A DNA stretch of 64,000 nucleotides from Ectothiorhodospira mobilis. Lineage in GTDB: Bacteria; Pseudomonadota; Gammaproteobacteria; Ectothiorhodospirales; Ectothiorhodospiraceae. The notes beneath the pieces were generated by a model. It saw only the letters and a list, made by a program, of their open reading frames with translations, did not search any database and was not told the DNA's origin. The stretch lies in the NCBI RefSeq assembly GCF_016584115.1, contig NZ_NRSK01000009.1, positions 37,329 through 101,328 on the forward strand. Reading direction: 5' to 3'. Of this stretch, positions 17,395 to 28,330 are shown piece after piece. The translations under genes were made by a program, and so were the position numbers. The first letter of the stretch is position 1; each line of letters starts with the position of its first letter.

Positions 17395-18969
17395 TTGTAC
17401 GCAGCCTATGAAGCGCGCCTCCAGGCCCTGGAAGGGCGGGGGCAGTCCGCCTACCTGCGGTCCTGCCGCGTGGGTCTGGAGAAGGAGAGCCTGCGGGTGA
17501 ACCCCGACGGGGGCATCGCCCAGACCCCCCATCCCCCGGCCCTGGGAGCGGCCCTCACCCATCCCTGGATCACCACGGACTATTCCGAGGCCCTGCTGGA
17601 GTTCATCACCCCGCCCTGTGATGGCGGGGACGCGGCCCTGGCCTTTCTGCGGGATCTGCAGGCCTTCACCTATCCGCGTATCGGCCAGGAGTTCCTCTGG
17701 GCCACCAGCATGCCCTGCGTGCTGGACGGGGAGGCCAGTATTCCGGTGGCCCGCTATGGCACCTCCAACGCCGGACGCATGAAGACCGTCTACCGTCTGG
17801 GGCTGGGACACCGCTACGGCCGCCTCATGCAGGTGATCGCCGGGGTGCACTTCAACTTCTCCATGGGGGATGCCTTCTGGCCCGTGTACCGGGAGGTGAC
17901 GGGCAGCAGCGAGGACCCGCGCCATTTCCGCGATCGCGTCTACTTCGGCATGATCCGCAACCTGCAGCGCCTGGGCTGGCTGGTGCCCTATCTCTTCGGT
18001 GCCTCCCCGGCGGTGTGCCGTTCCTTCCTGGCCGGCCGGCCCACCACCCTGGCGGAGTTCGACGAGGGCACCTACTACGAGCCCCACGCCACCAGCCTGC
18101 GCATGGGGGACATCGGCTACCAGAACCGCAAGGAGGAGGAGACGGGGATCAAGGCCAACTACAACAGCCTGGAGGCCTACACGCAGTCCCTGGAGCGGGC
18201 CATCCATACCCCTTCGCCGGACTATCAACGCATCGGTGTGTGTGTGGACGGGGAGTACCGCCAACTCAATGCCAATATCCTGCAGATTGAGAACGAGTAC
18301 TACAGCACGGTGCGGCCCAAGCCGGTGATCCAGGGCAACGAGAAGCCCGTGCGCGCCCTGCGTCGCGGCGGTGTGGCCTATGTGGAACTGCGTTCCCTGG
18401 ACGTGAACGCCTTCGAACCCATGGGGCTGGGGCGGGATCAATTGCACTTCCTGGAGGCCCTGATGATCTTCGCCCTGCTGGACGACAGCCCCGAGATCGA
18501 CGAACTGGAGCAGCTCTCCATCGACCACAATCAGAGCGCCACGGCCCATCGCGGCCGCGATCCGGGACTGAAACTGTTGCTGCGGGACGGGCAGCCCATC
18601 CCCCTGCGCGCCTGGGCGGAGCAGATCCTGGAGGCCATGGGGCCCCTGTGCCGGGTGCTGGACGGGGAGTCCCCCGGGCGCCCCTACACCACCGCGCTGC
18701 AGGCCCAGCGGGCCAAGGTGGCCAACGCTTCCCTCACCCCCTCGGCGCGCATGCTGGAGGTGATGGCCGCCCGCGAGGAGGGGTTCCATCAGTTTGCCCG
18801 GCGGATCTCCCTGCAGCATGCGGATTATTTCCGGGGCGTGGCCCTGGATGCGGCGCGGGAGGTGGAGCTGGAGGCGGCCGCCGCCCGCTCCATCCGCGAG
18901 CAGCAGGACCTGGAGGCGGCGGACGAGCCGGACTTTGCGGAATACCTGCGCCGCTACTTCGCCCAGTGA
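17395..18969 (+). CDS. gshA: Glutamate-cysteine ligase (gamma-glutamylcysteine synthetase)
   Basis: 524 residues, close to E. coli GshA (518). It catalyses the ATP-dependent first step of glutathione synthesis. Family motifs are clear: VGLEKESLRVNPDG at the N-terminus, THPWITTDYSEALLEFITPP, GVHFNFSM, TSLRMGDIGYQN, and AYVELRSLDVNAF in the C-terminal half. The start is a TTG at 17395, chosen because homologs begin at this point and no ATG or GTG precedes the domain in frame; it fits lower expression. The divergent neighbour is mtfA. GshA supplies glutathione for the hydroquinone reductase and persulfide dioxygenase encoded in the window. No gshB is present here. Confidence 0.93.
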   Translation: MYAAYEARLQALEGRGQSAYLRSCRVGLEKESLRVNPDGGIAQTPHPPALGAALTHPWITTDYSEALLEFITPPCDGGDAALAFLRDLQAFTYPRIGQEFLWATSMPCVLDGEASIPVARYGTSNAGRMKTVYRLGLGHRYGRLMQVIAGVHFNFSMGDAFWPVYREVTGSSEDPRHFRDRVYFGMIRNLQRLGWLVPYLFGASPAVCRSFLAGRPTTLAEFDEGTYYEPHATSLRMGDIGYQNRKEEETGIKANYNSLEAYTQSLERAIHTPSPDYQRIGVCVDGEYRQLNANILQIENEYYSTVRPKPVIQGNEKPVRALRRGGVAYVELRSLDVNAFEPMGLGRDQLHFLEALMIFALLDDSPEIDELEQLSIDHNQSATAHRGRDPGLKLLLRDGQPIPLRAWAEQILEAMGPLCRVLDGESPGRPYTTALQAQRAKVANASLTPSARMLEVMAAREEGFHQFARRISLQHADYFRGVALDAAREVELEAAAARSIREQQDLEAADEPDFAEYLRRYFAQ

Positions 18970-18993
18970 ACGGCCTTTGCCCCTTCGGATGAT

Positions 18994-19015
18994 GGGGTGC
19001 GCTCCGGGCGCCCCC
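18994..19015. terminator. GC-rich hairpin between convergent gshA and kaiB
   Basis: GGGG-t-GCGC, loop TCCGG, GCGC-CCCC: an eight-pair stem with one bulge in the 66-base gap between the two convergent genes. It has no U-run, so intrinsic termination is uncertain. A second short stem, CCCCT-GA-GGGG, overlaps its right arm. Confidence 0.35.
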
Positions 19016-19035
19016 TGAGGGGCGGGATGCCGGGG

Positions 19036-19317
19036 TCAGCGCTCCTGGATGTCCAGCCCCACCAGCAGGCGTTCCCGCTCCGACAGGTCCCCCACCACGC
19101 GGCGGATGGGGGGCGGGAGCTTGCGCACCACCACCGGGGTGGCCAGGATCCGTTCGTCCTCTGCCAGCTGGGGCCGTTCCAGGATGTCCACCACCTCCAC
19201 GTCCAGCTCCATGCCGGCGTTGGCCAGGTCCCGGGACAGGGTCTCCAGGTTCTCCAGGGCCCGGCGGGCGGCGGGGGTCATGCCGGCGATGTAGAGCTTG
19301 AGCAGGTAGCGCTTCAT
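19036..19317 (-). CDS. kaiB: KaiB-family protein
   Basis: 93 residues with the KaiB thioredoxin-like pattern: YLLKLYIAGMTPAARRALENL at the start, then VEVVDILERPQLAEDERILATPVVVRKLPPP and a C-terminal LSERERLLVGLD. In cyanobacteria KaiB fold-switches and binds the KaiC CI ring during the circadian cycle. Outside cyanobacteria, as in Legionella, KaiBC pairs have been tied to stress fitness rather than a true clock. The start codon overlaps the stop of kaiC (ATGA), so the two are made together. No kaiA occurs in the window. Confidence 0.92.
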   Translation of the reverse strand: MKRYLLKLYIAGMTPAARRALENLETLSRDLANAGMELDVEVVDILERPQLAEDERILATPVVVRKLPPPIRRVVGDLSERERLLVGLDIQER

Positions 19318-20987
19318 GTGCGGCTCCGGCTGACCGTGGCGCGGGCCCGCTGGATGTTGGCCAGGCGGCGTTCCAGCTCGGCGATCTCCCGATCCACCTC
19401 CACCGCCCGGGCATCGTCTTCGGCCCGGGTGAGGCGCTCCCGGGCCTCGTGGATGGCATCCATCTCCTGGCGCAGGCGGCGGCGCCGGGTCAGCTCCTCC
19501 TCCAATTGCTCCTGGCGCTGCTCGTCCTCCGCCTGGCGGGCCTCCCGGGCTGTGCCATAGGTGATGCCCCCCTCGCCGATGTAGGGCTCCTGGATCACCA
19601 GGCCCTGGTCGCAGAGACGGAATTCCTTCACCTGGTTGGAGATGGGCAGGCCACGGGCCTTCACCACCTGGATCAGGCGGTTGAGTTCGCCATTGTCCTC
19701 GTGGCGGCGCAGCTTGATCCAGACATCGATCATGGAGGAGACGTCCAGCTGGCTCACCCCCTGGCTGTCGTCCGCCAGGAGCTCCGTGGTCACGGCGGTG
19801 ATGCCCCGTTCCTTGATGAGATACATCAGCCGCAGCAGCATTTCCTTGGCCCCGTCCCCCACATGGCGGCTGGCCAGGCTGCTGACCGGATCCAGGACCA
19901 CCATGTCCGGGCGGTGGCGATCCAGGGCGCGCATGATGCGCATCAGATGCTCCTCCAGCCCCATCTCCATGGCCCGCACCGGCTCCATCACCAGCCGCCG
20001 CCCGCCGGCTTCCCCGGCATGATGAGGCAGATCGGTGCCGATGCTGCGCTGGTTGCGCACCAGTTCGTCCACGCTTTCCTCGAAGCTGATGAACAGCACC
20101 TTTTCGCCGCGGCTGCAGGCCGTCTGTGCGAAGGTGGCGGCGATGCTGGTCTTGCCGGTGCCCGCCTGACCCGAGAGCAGCACGGTGGAGCCCTGGTAGG
20201 GCCCGTGCCCCCCCAGCATCCGGTCCAGGTCGGGGATGCCGCTGGCGATGCGCTGGTCGGAGATCCGGGCATTGAGCACGGCCCCGCTCACCGGCACCAT
20301 GAAGATGCCCTGTTCATCCAGCAGGAAGGGGAACTCACCCCCGGCATGGGGGCCGCCGCGGCGTTTCACCACCCGCAGCAGGCGGGTCATGGCCCGGTGG
20401 GTCATGTCCTGCTGGAGGGCGATGACACAATCGGCCACGTAGTCCTCCAGGCCGAAGCGGGTGTTGAAGTCCTCGATCTCTCCCGTGGTGATCAGGGAGG
20501 TGATTTCCCGGTCGCGGATCCAGTCGAAGAGCCGGCCCAGTTCCCGGCGCAGGCTGCCCTGTCCCCCAAAGGCCCCTTCCAGGCCATCCACCGCATCCAG
20601 CACCAGGCGCCGTGCACCGGCCCCCTCCAGGGCATGGTCGATGCGTGCCAGTACGGCGGTCAGCTCCAGGCCCCCGCCCACCACCTCGTCCTGGTCGGGA
20701 CGCATGTCCAGGATGCGCAGACGCCCTTCCTGCCGGTATTCCTCCGCCGGAAAGCCGAACCCCTGGGCATGGTGGATCAGGGCCTCGGGGGCCTCGTCGA
20801 AGGTGACCAGCACGCCGTTCTCCCCCTCCCGGATGCCCTGGCAGAGGAAGGTGAGGGCGATCACCGTCTTGCCGGTGCCGGGACCGCCCCTTACCAGGCT
20901 GGGCCGCCCCACAGGCAGGCCCCCCTGGAGCACAAAGTCCAGGCCCTGGATACCGGTGCCGGCATGGCTGGATGCTGGAGGATTCAC
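19314..20987 (-). CDS. kaiC: KaiC-family tandem ATPase with C-terminal coiled coil
   Basis: 557 residues from GTG 20987, which has GGGAG seven bases upstream; an upstream ATG at 21095 would overlap the divergent exporter region. There are two RecA-like domains. CI has P-loop GGPGTGKT (34-41) with catalytic pair DE (64-65). CII has SGQAGTGKT (272-280) with EE (303-304). The phospho-site that is Ser-Thr in Synechococcus is Ser-Ser here (417-418, DVSSMID), so autophosphorylation is still possible. In place of the KaiA-binding C-terminal tail, residues about 480-550 are a charged coiled coil. This is typical of the KaiC types outside the cyanobacterial clock operon. Confidence 0.92.
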   Translation of the reverse strand: MNPPASSHAGTGIQGLDFVLQGGLPVGRPSLVRGGPGTGKTVIALTFLCQGIREGENGVLVTFDEAPEALIHHAQGFGFPAEEYRQEGRLRILDMRPDQDEVVGGGLELTAVLARIDHALEGAGARRLVLDAVDGLEGAFGGQGSLRRELGRLFDWIRDREITSLITTGEIEDFNTRFGLEDYVADCVIALQQDMTHRAMTRLLRVVKRRGGPHAGGEFPFLLDEQGIFMVPVSGAVLNARISDQRIASGIPDLDRMLGGHGPYQGSTVLLSGQAGTGKTSIAATFAQTACSRGEKVLFISFEESVDELVRNQRSIGTDLPHHAGEAGGRRLVMEPVRAMEMGLEEHLMRIMRALDRHRPDMVVLDPVSSLASRHVGDGAKEMLLRLMYLIKERGITAVTTELLADDSQGVSQLDVSSMIDVWIKLRRHEDNGELNRLIQVVKARGLPISNQVKEFRLCDQGLVIQEPYIGEGGITYGTAREARQAEDEQRQEQLEEELTRRRRLRQEMDAIHEARERLTRAEDDARAVEVDREIAELERRLANIQRARATVSRSRT

Positions 20988-21115
20988 TGCACTGCTCCCT
21001 GGATCGGTCGGGGCCCCCGGCGGGGCCCTGCGTCGTGGTTGATCTGGGCCCTGGTACGGGACCGGTCTGCGCGGGATACTGCGGCCTTGTTCCATGGTTT
21101 TTCAAGGGACGTGCC

Positions 21116-21844
21116 GTGCCAGTGATCCCCACGGCCGACGGCGACGGGGTGTTCTCCGCCCGCGGCGTCACCCGCACCTACGTCATGGGCGAGGTCCGCA
21201 TCCAGGCCCTGCGGGGCGTGGATCTGGACCTGTACGCCGGCGAACTGGCGGTGATGCTGGGGGCCTCGGGCTCCGGCAAGTCCACTCTGCTGAATATCCT
21301 GGGGGGGCTGGACCGGCCCACCTCGGGCTCGGTGCGCTATCGCGGTCAGGAGCTCGCCCAGGCCCCGGACCGGGTGCTCACCCGATTCCGCCGGGAGCAC
21401 GTGGGCTTCGTCTTCCAGTTCTATAACCTCATCTCCAGCCTCACGGCGCGGGAGAACGTGGCCGTGGTCACCGAGATCGCCCGCGATCCCATGACCCCGG
21501 AGGCGGCCCTGGCCCTGGTGGGGCTGGAGGCGCGCATGGACCATTTCCCCTCCCAGCTCTCCGGCGGGGAGCAGCAGCGGGTGGCCATCGCCCGGGCCGT
21601 GGCCAAGCGCCCGGCGGTGCTGCTCTGCGACGAGCCCACCGGCGCCCTGGACTCGGGCACCGGCACCCGGGTGCTGGAGGTGCTGCAGGAGATCAATACC
21701 CGCTTTGGCACCACCACGGCGGTGATCACCCACAACGCCGTCATCGGGGACATGGCCGACCGGGTGATCCGCCTGGCGGACGGCCGGGTCCAGGAGACCT
21801 GGCGCAACACCCGGCGCCGGGCCCCCACGGAACTGGTGTGGTGA
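21116..21844 (+). CDS. ABC transporter ATP-binding protein, MacB/LolD type
   Basis: 242 residues from GTG 21116, which follows AAGGG at seven bases; longer in-frame starts would run into the kaiC start region. Walker A is GASGSGKST (49-57), signature LSGGEQQ (148-154), Walker B VLLCDEP (168-174) and H-loop VITHN. The sequence [22 protein letters not shown] and the [16 protein letters not shown] motif place it in the family that powers FtsX-type permeases such as MacB, LolCDE and YknYZ. Its stop overlaps the start of the permease gene. The gene diverges from kaiC with a gap of 128 bases. Confidence 0.9.
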   Translation: MPVIPTADGDGVFSARGVTRTYVMGEVRIQALRGVDLDLYAGELAVMLGASGSGKSTLLNILGGLDRPTSGSVRYRGQELAQAPDRVLTRFRREHVGFVFQFYNLISSLTARENVAVVTEIARDPMTPEAALALVGLEARMDHFPSQLSGGEQQRVAIARAVAKRPAVLLCDEPTGALDSGTGTRVLEVLQEINTRFGTTTAVITHNAVIGDMADRVIRLADGRVQETWRNTRRRAPTELVW

Positions 21845-24207
21845 TGCACCCGCTGCATCGCAAGCTGCTGCGGGACCTGGACCGCATGAAGGGACAGGTG
21901 GCGGCCATCGCCGTGGTCATCGCCGCCGGGGTCATGGTCCTGGTCCTGGGGGGGACCACCCTGGACGCCCTTTCCCTGTCCCGGGATCGGTTTTACGAAA
22001 CCTATCATTTTGCCCGGATCTTCGCCGATCTCAAGCGCGCCCCGGAGCGGGTGGCCCGGGAGCTGGCCGATATCCCCGGGGTCGACCGGGTGCAGACCCG
22101 GGTGCGGGCCGGCCTGCGCCTGGAAGTGCCGGGGTTCGATGAGCCGGTGCGGGGGCTGGCCCTGTCCATCCCCGACGGCGCCCAGCCCCGGCTCAACCGC
22201 CTCGCCCTGCGCCAGGGGGGGTTGCCCGCCCCGGGCCGCCACGACCAGGTGGTGATCAGCGAGCCCTTCGCCCGAGCCCATGACCTGCGCCCCGGCGACG
22301 GTTTCACCGCCATCCTCAACGGGCGCCAGGAACGGCTGGTGATCAGCGGCATCGCCTTGTCCCCGGAGTTTGTCTACCAGGTGGGGCCGGGGGATCTGCT
22401 GCCGGACTATCGGCGCTTCGGTGTGCTCTGGATGAACCGCAGCGGGCTGGCTCGGGCCATGGACCTGGACGGGGCCTTCAACAACGTGGTCCTGGGGCTG
22501 CGCCCGGGGACGGACCCGGAAACGGTGATCGGCGCCGTGGATCATCACCTGGCCCCCTATGGCGGCACCGGCGCCATCTCCCGGGCGGATCAGGTCTCCC
22601 ATCGCTTTTTGGAGGATGAACTGGGTCAGTTGCGGGTGAGCGCCACGGTGCTGCCGGTGATCTTCCTGGGGGTGGCGGCCTTCCTGCTCAATGTCCTGGT
22701 GGCGCGGGTGATCCGTACCCAGCGCCAGCAGGTGGCCCTGCTCAAGGCCTTCGGATACGACTCCCGCCAGCTGGCCATCCATTACGGCCTGTTCACCCTG
22801 GTCATCGTGGCCCTGGGGGTGATCCTGGGGGTGGTCCTGGGGGCCTGGGCGGCCGGGGAGCTGGCCGGGGTCTATGCCGAGTACTACCGCTTCCCCCGGC
22901 TGGTGTTCCGGCTGCAGCCGGGGATCGTGCTCCTGGGGGCGGCGGTGGCCTTTGCCGCGGGCCTTCTGGGCACCGTCTGGGCGGTGGCCGGCGCCGTACG
23001 CATGGCCCCGGCCGAGGCCATGCGCCCACCGGCCCCGGAGCGCTTCCGCGCCGGCTGGGTGGATCGCACCGGCATCGGCCGCCTGCTCTCCCAGCCCTCC
23101 CGCATCATCCTGCGCAACCTGGGCCGCCATCGCCTCAAGGCCGGGCTGTCCATGGTGGGCATCGCCCTCTCCGGCAGTCTGCTCATGGTGGGCAGCTACC
23201 AGTTCGGTGCCGTGGATCAGCTGCTGGATCTCCAGTACCGCAAGGTGCTGACCATGGACCTGCAGGTGGGCTTCACCGAGCCCACCTCCGAACGGGTCCT
23301 GGCCTCCTTGCGCGCGGCTCCCGGGGTGGATTTCGCAGAGGGGTTCCGCAGTGTGCCGGTGCGCCTGGTCCACGGCCACCGGGAAGAGCGCAGCCTGGTC
23401 CTGGGCATGGAGGCGCGGCCGCGGTTGCGGCAGGTACTGGATGCGGATCAGGCGCCGGTGGCCCTGCCTCCCGATGGGGTCCTGCTCACCGGATACCTGG
23501 CCCGGAGCCTGCACCTGTCTCCCGGCGATACCCTGCAGATGGAGGTGCTGGAGGGGCACCGCCGTATCCTGGAGGTGGAACTGGCGGGGGTCATCCATGA
23601 GCCCATCGGCACCAGTGCCTACATGGAACGACGCGCCCTGAACCGCCTCATGCGGGAAGGGCCCGCCCTTTCCGGGGCCTGGCTGCTGGTGGACCAGGGG
23701 CGCATGGAAGACCTTTTCGACACCCTCTGGCGTGCGCCGCGGATCGCGGAGATCAGCCGCATGGATGTCCTGGAGGGCCGCTTCCGGGACTATATCCAGG
23801 GCACGCTGCTGGTGATGATGGGCATCCTGCTGGCCATGGCCGGATCCATCACCTTCGCCGTGGCCTACAATAATGCCCGCATCGCCTTCGCCGAACGGGT
23901 CCGGGAACTGGCCACCCTGCGGGTCCTGGGGTTCTCCCGGGGGGAGGTGGGCTGGATCCTCATCGGCGAGATGGGGCTGATCACCCTCCTGGCCATCCCC
24001 CTGGGGTGGCTGTTGGGGACGGGGCTGGTGATCTGGCTGAACCAGGCCCTGGCGGCGGATCTGTTCCGCCTGCCCCTGGCGATCACACCCCGCATCTACG
24101 CCTTTGCCGCCGCGGGGGTGCTGCTGGCCACGGCCCTGTCCATGCTGCTGATCGGTCGCCGGCTGTATCACCTGGATATGCTGTCGGCCCTGAAGACCAC
24201 CGAATGA
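21844..24207 (+). CDS. FtsX-family ABC permease (large, duplicated)
   Basis: 787 residues from ATG 21844 (TGATG overlap with the ATPase gene; GTGs six and three bases upstream are alternatives). The plan is typical of the large duplicated FtsX permeases. It has an N-terminal transmembrane helix (VAAIAVVIAAGVMVLVLGGT), a periplasmic domain, a helical bundle near 265-390, a second anchor near 440, a second periplasmic domain, and a final bundle ending in the FtsX signature region (FAERVRELATLRVLGFSRGEV). It probably moves hydrophobic substrates by a mechanotransmission mechanism with the adaptor encoded next. The substrate is unknown. Confidence 0.88.
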   Translation: MHPLHRKLLRDLDRMKGQVAAIAVVIAAGVMVLVLGGTTLDALSLSRDRFYETYHFARIFADLKRAPERVARELADIPGVDRVQTRVRAGLRLEVPGFDEPVRGLALSIPDGAQPRLNRLALRQGGLPAPGRHDQVVISEPFARAHDLRPGDGFTAILNGRQERLVISGIALSPEFVYQVGPGDLLPDYRRFGVLWMNRSGLARAMDLDGAFNNVVLGLRPGTDPETVIGAVDHHLAPYGGTGAISRADQVSHRFLEDELGQLRVSATVLPVIFLGVAAFLLNVLVARVIRTQRQQVALLKAFGYDSRQLAIHYGLFTLVIVALGVILGVVLGAWAAGELAGVYAEYYRFPRLVFRLQPGIVLLGAAVAFAAGLLGTVWAVAGAVRMAPAEAMRPPAPERFRAGWVDRTGIGRLLSQPSRIILRNLGRHRLKAGLSMVGIALSGSLLMVGSYQFGAVDQLLDLQYRKVLTMDLQVGFTEPTSERVLASLRAAPGVDFAEGFRSVPVRLVHGHREERSLVLGMEARPRLRQVLDADQAPVALPPDGVLLTGYLARSLHLSPGDTLQMEVLEGHRRILEVELAGVIHEPIGTSAYMERRALNRLMREGPALSGAWLLVDQGRMEDLFDTLWRAPRIAEISRMDVLEGRFRDYIQGTLLVMMGILLAMAGSITFAVAYNNARIAFAERVRELATLRVLGFSRGEVGWILIGEMGLITLLAIPLGWLLGTGLVIWLNQALAADLFRLPLAITPRIYAFAAAGVLLATALSMLLIGRRLYHLDMLSALKTTE

Positions 24208-24254
24208 GCGTGAAGCGTCGAGCCCACTGAGCCGGACCCGGGGATGCCAAAGCC

Positions 24255-25445
24255 ATGTCGCGCACGAGAAAGCTGATCATCGCCCTGGTGGCCCTGCTCA
24301 TCCCGGTGCTGCTGCTCCTGGCCCTGCGGCCGGCGCCGGTGCCGGTGACCGTCACCCCCGTGGAACAGGGGCCCATGCAGGTCTTTGTGGAGGATGAGGG
24401 CTGGACGCGCCTGCGGGAGCCCTTCACCGTGACCGCGCCCATGGGGGGATACCTGCGCCGCGTCCCCCTGGAGCCGGGGGATCCCGTGGCGGCGGGGGCG
24501 CCCCTGTTCTGGCTGGAACCGCCGCCGGTCCCGGCCCTGGATGCGCGCGAACGGGAACAGGCCGCCCAGGCCGTGGCGGCGGCCCGGGCGCGGCTGGAGG
24601 TGGCCAACGCCCAACTGGAGGCGGCCCGTTCCCGGGAGCGCCTGGCCCTGACGGCGTTCGGGCGCATCCGGGATCTCCAGTCCCGTGGACTGGCCCCGGA
24701 GGAGGCCCTGGATCGGGCCACCAGTGACCGGGAGACCGCGGCCGCCGAGCGGCAGCGGGCGGCAAAGGCGCGGGATGCCGCCCGGGCCGAGTGGATGGAG
24801 TCCCGGCTGCGGCTGGAGATGCATGGGGGGGTGCGCAGCGGGGAGGCGGTGGCGGTGCCCGCGCCGGTGGACGGGGTGGTGATGCGCCGCCACCGGCGCA
24901 GCGAGGGCCCGGTGGCCGCCGGTGAGCCGGTGCTGGAACTGGGGGACCCCGCCGCCCTGGAGGTGCGGGTGGACCTGCTCTCCATGGACGCCGTCCAGGT
25001 CCGCCCGGGGATGCGGGTGATCCTGGAGCGCTGGGGCGGGGGCGAGCCCCTGGAGGGGCGCGTGCGCCGGGTGGAACCGTCCGGATTCGAGGAGGTGTCG
25101 GCCCTGGGGGTGGAGGAGCGCCGGGTCACGGTCTGGTCCGTCCTCACCTCACCCCGGGGGCAGTGGTCCCGGCTGGGGGATGGCTATCGCGTGGAGGCCC
25201 GTTTCGTCCTGTGGGAAGGGGAGGATGTGATCCAGGTCCCCACCAGCACCCTGTTCCGCCACGGGGAGGGGCAGGCGGTGTTCGTGGTGGAATCCGGCCG
25301 GGCGCGGCTGCGCCCGGTGGAGACGGGCCGCAGCAGCGGTCTGTGGACCCAGATCCTCTCGGGCCTGGACCCCGGCGAGTCGGTGATCCGCCATCCCGGC
25401 TCCCGGGTGGCGGACGGGGTGTCTGTGGCCCCCGAGCCGGGCTGA
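24255..25445 (+). CDS. HlyD/RND-type periplasmic adaptor protein
   Basis: 396 residues. An N-terminal signal anchor (LIIALVALLIPVLLLLAL) is followed by a first half-lipoyl region (FTVTAPMGGYLRRVPLEPGD), a helical hairpin of about 110 residues rich in Ala/Arg/Glu (about 95-185), and a second half-lipoyl region (AVAVPAPVDGVVMRR). A beta-barrel domain and a membrane-proximal domain complete it (GLWTQILSGLDPGESVI). It should bridge the FtsX-type permease to an outer-membrane TolC-like channel, which is not encoded here. It follows the permease at 47 bases, which completes a three-gene exporter operon. Confidence 0.9.
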   Translation: MSRTRKLIIALVALLIPVLLLLALRPAPVPVTVTPVEQGPMQVFVEDEGWTRLREPFTVTAPMGGYLRRVPLEPGDPVAAGAPLFWLEPPPVPALDAREREQAAQAVAAARARLEVANAQLEAARSRERLALTAFGRIRDLQSRGLAPEEALDRATSDRETAAAERQRAAKARDAARAEWMESRLRLEMHGGVRSGEAVAVPAPVDGVVMRRHRRSEGPVAAGEPVLELGDPAALEVRVDLLSMDAVQVRPGMRVILERWGGGEPLEGRVRRVEPSGFEEVSALGVEERRVTVWSVLTSPRGQWSRLGDGYRVEARFVLWEGEDVIQVPTSTLFRHGEGQAVFVVESGRARLRPVETGRSSGLWTQILSGLDPGESVIRHPGSRVADGVSVAPEPG

Positions 25446-25449
25446 GACC

Positions 25450-26676
25450 TCAGGCCGCCGCCGTCTGCCGTGGCGGCAGGGCCTCGCCGGAAGCGCCATC
25501 CCCCCCGTAGAGGTAATCCCGGGTCTCCGGCACCACGCCGTGCTTGCGGGCCAGCTGTACCTGGAACACCACCTGGCCCCAGAAGAGGAAGGTGCCCTCG
25601 CAACTGGCCAGGTAGAACTCCCACATGCGGCAGAAACGCTCGTCCAGGTGCTGCGCCGCCTCGGCCCGCACCGCCTGGAAGCGCTGGTACCATTCCGCCA
25701 GGGTGTAGGCGTAGTGCCGGCGCCACACCTCCACGTCGGTGCTCATCAGCGGGGTCTTCTCCAGGGCCGCGGTCACCTCCGAGAGGGCGGGGGTGTAGCC
25801 GCCGGGGAAGATGTAGCGGCTGAGCCAGGGGTTGCTCTTGCCCGGCGGGTCCACCCGCCCGATGCTGTGCAGCAGGGCCACCCCGTCGGGTCGCAGCAGG
25901 TCGTTCATCTGCTGGAAGAAGCGCCGGTAGTAGGGTTGGCCCACGTGTTCGAACATGCCCACGCTGACGATGCGGTCGTACTGCCCCTGGTGTTCCCGGT
26001 AGTCCCGCAGATGGAAATGCACCCGGTCGGACAGGCCGCGGCGCTCGGCCTCCTGCTGCGCCACCCGCAGCTGCTCCCGGGAGAGGGTGATGCCGTGCAC
26101 CTCCACGTCCGCGTGCTGCGCCAGGTGGAAGGCCATGCTGCCCCAGCCGCAGCCGATGTCCAGCACGCGCATGCCCGGCTGCAGCAGCAGCTTGCGGCGG
26201 ATGAGGTCCGCCTTGGCCTGCTGTGCCTCCTCCAGGGAGACCTCCGGGCGTTCGAAGTAGGCGCAGGAGTAGAACATCTCCCGGTCCAGAAAACGCCGGA
26301 ACAGCCATTCATCCAGGTCGTAGTGATGGGAGACGTTGTGGTAGCTGCGGGTGATGCGGTTGCCCTGTTCCCAGAGCCGGCGCAGCAGGTTCATCCACAC
26401 CCCCCGCCGGCGCCGGAACACCGGCGCGAAGTTGCGCATGACCAGGTGGATCAGGGGGCGCAGGCCCTCGGGGCCGGGTTCCCATCCCCCCTCCATATAG
26501 GTCTGGCCGAACTCCAGACCCGGATCCCAGGCGATGCGGCGCAGGACGGCGGGGTCCTTCACGTGCAGACTGGCCTCGGGTTCACCCTGGCCGAAACGCC
26601 GCGATCTGCCATCGGGCAGGTGCAGCACCAGGGTGCCGTCGCGCATCTGCCGACGGAGCATGTTCTCGAGCCACAT
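25450..26676 (-). CDS. cfa: Cyclopropane-fatty-acyl-phospholipid synthase
   Basis: 408 residues from ATG 26676, with GGAGGG at seven bases. The SAM motif is VLDIGCGWGS (171-180). Family features include SYHNVSHHYDLDEWLFRRFLD, FYSCAYF (the bicarbonate/substrate region of Cfa), SVGMFEHVGQ and SRYIFPGGYTP. It transfers a methylene group from SAM to double bonds of membrane phospholipids, a change that protects against acid, osmotic and desiccation stress in the known cases. A matching promoter lies at 26721-26748. It converges with the adaptor gene at a gap of only 4 bases. Confidence 0.93.
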   Translation of the reverse strand: MWLENMLRRQMRDGTLVLHLPDGRSRRFGQGEPEASLHVKDPAVLRRIAWDPGLEFGQTYMEGGWEPGPEGLRPLIHLVMRNFAPVFRRRRGVWMNLLRRLWEQGNRITRSYHNVSHHYDLDEWLFRRFLDREMFYSCAYFERPEVSLEEAQQAKADLIRRKLLLQPGMRVLDIGCGWGSMAFHLAQHADVEVHGITLSREQLRVAQQEAERRGLSDRVHFHLRDYREHQGQYDRIVSVGMFEHVGQPYYRRFFQQMNDLLRPDGVALLHSIGRVDPPGKSNPWLSRYIFPGGYTPALSEVTAALEKTPLMSTDVEVWRRHYAYTLAEWYQRFQAVRAEAAQHLDERFCRMWEFYLASCEGTFLFWGQVVFQVQLARKHGVVPETRDYLYGGDGASGEALPPRQTAAA

Positions 26677-26720
26677 CGGGATGCCCTCCTCTTTCTCCGG
26701 GTGAGGATGACCGTCCAAAA

Positions 26721-26748
26721 AGTATAGTTGCCCCCGGGTGGACGGCAA
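26721..26748 (-). promoter_or_regulatory. Sigma70/sigmaS-type promoter for cfa
   Basis: On the minus strand, TTGCCG, 16 bases, then TATACT followed by a T-run. The -10 box differs from consensus at one position. The predicted start is near 26714, giving a leader of about 38 bases. E. coli cfa has a stationary-phase promoter, but the sequence here does not show which sigma factor reads it. Confidence 0.5.
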
Positions 26749-26833
26749 GGCGGTCTGTGGGCAGGAACGATCCGGCGGCCACCGGGGTCCGAAGGGAGAG
26801 GACCACCGGGACCATGGTGGTCGGGGAGGGGAC

Positions 26834-28202
<1,369 letters not shown>

Positions 28203-28218
28203 GGTGCGGGCAATCGCC

Positions 28219-28249
28219 TTGTCAGGGTGTGGAAAGGATCGGGTATGAT
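28219..28249 (+). promoter_or_regulatory. Candidate promoter for the EAL/sucrose run
   Basis: TTGTCA, 19 bases, then TATGAT. Both boxes are good (five of six each), but the spacing is two bases longer than ideal. The next CDS starts at 28331, so the leader would be about 75 bases. No better match lies between the divergent msrB and EAL starts. Confidence 0.3.
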
Positions 28250-28330
28250 CATGGGCCGGTGGTGCTTGCCCCGGCCCGTGGGTATTGGACCACACTATCG
28301 CCCCCAGGCTCCCCGATTCCGGAATCATCC

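Noticed and set aside
20988..21095. Longer KaiC start at ATG 21095
   Set aside because: The 36 extra residues are Pro/Arg-rich and not conserved, there is no Shine-Dalgarno before that ATG, while GTG 20987 has GGGAG at seven bases.
21421..24171. Open frame of 916 codons on the minus strand
   Set aside because: It lies wholly antisense to the FtsX permease and its ATPase, both of which have clear family motifs. The translation is His/Gln/Gly-rich low complexity.
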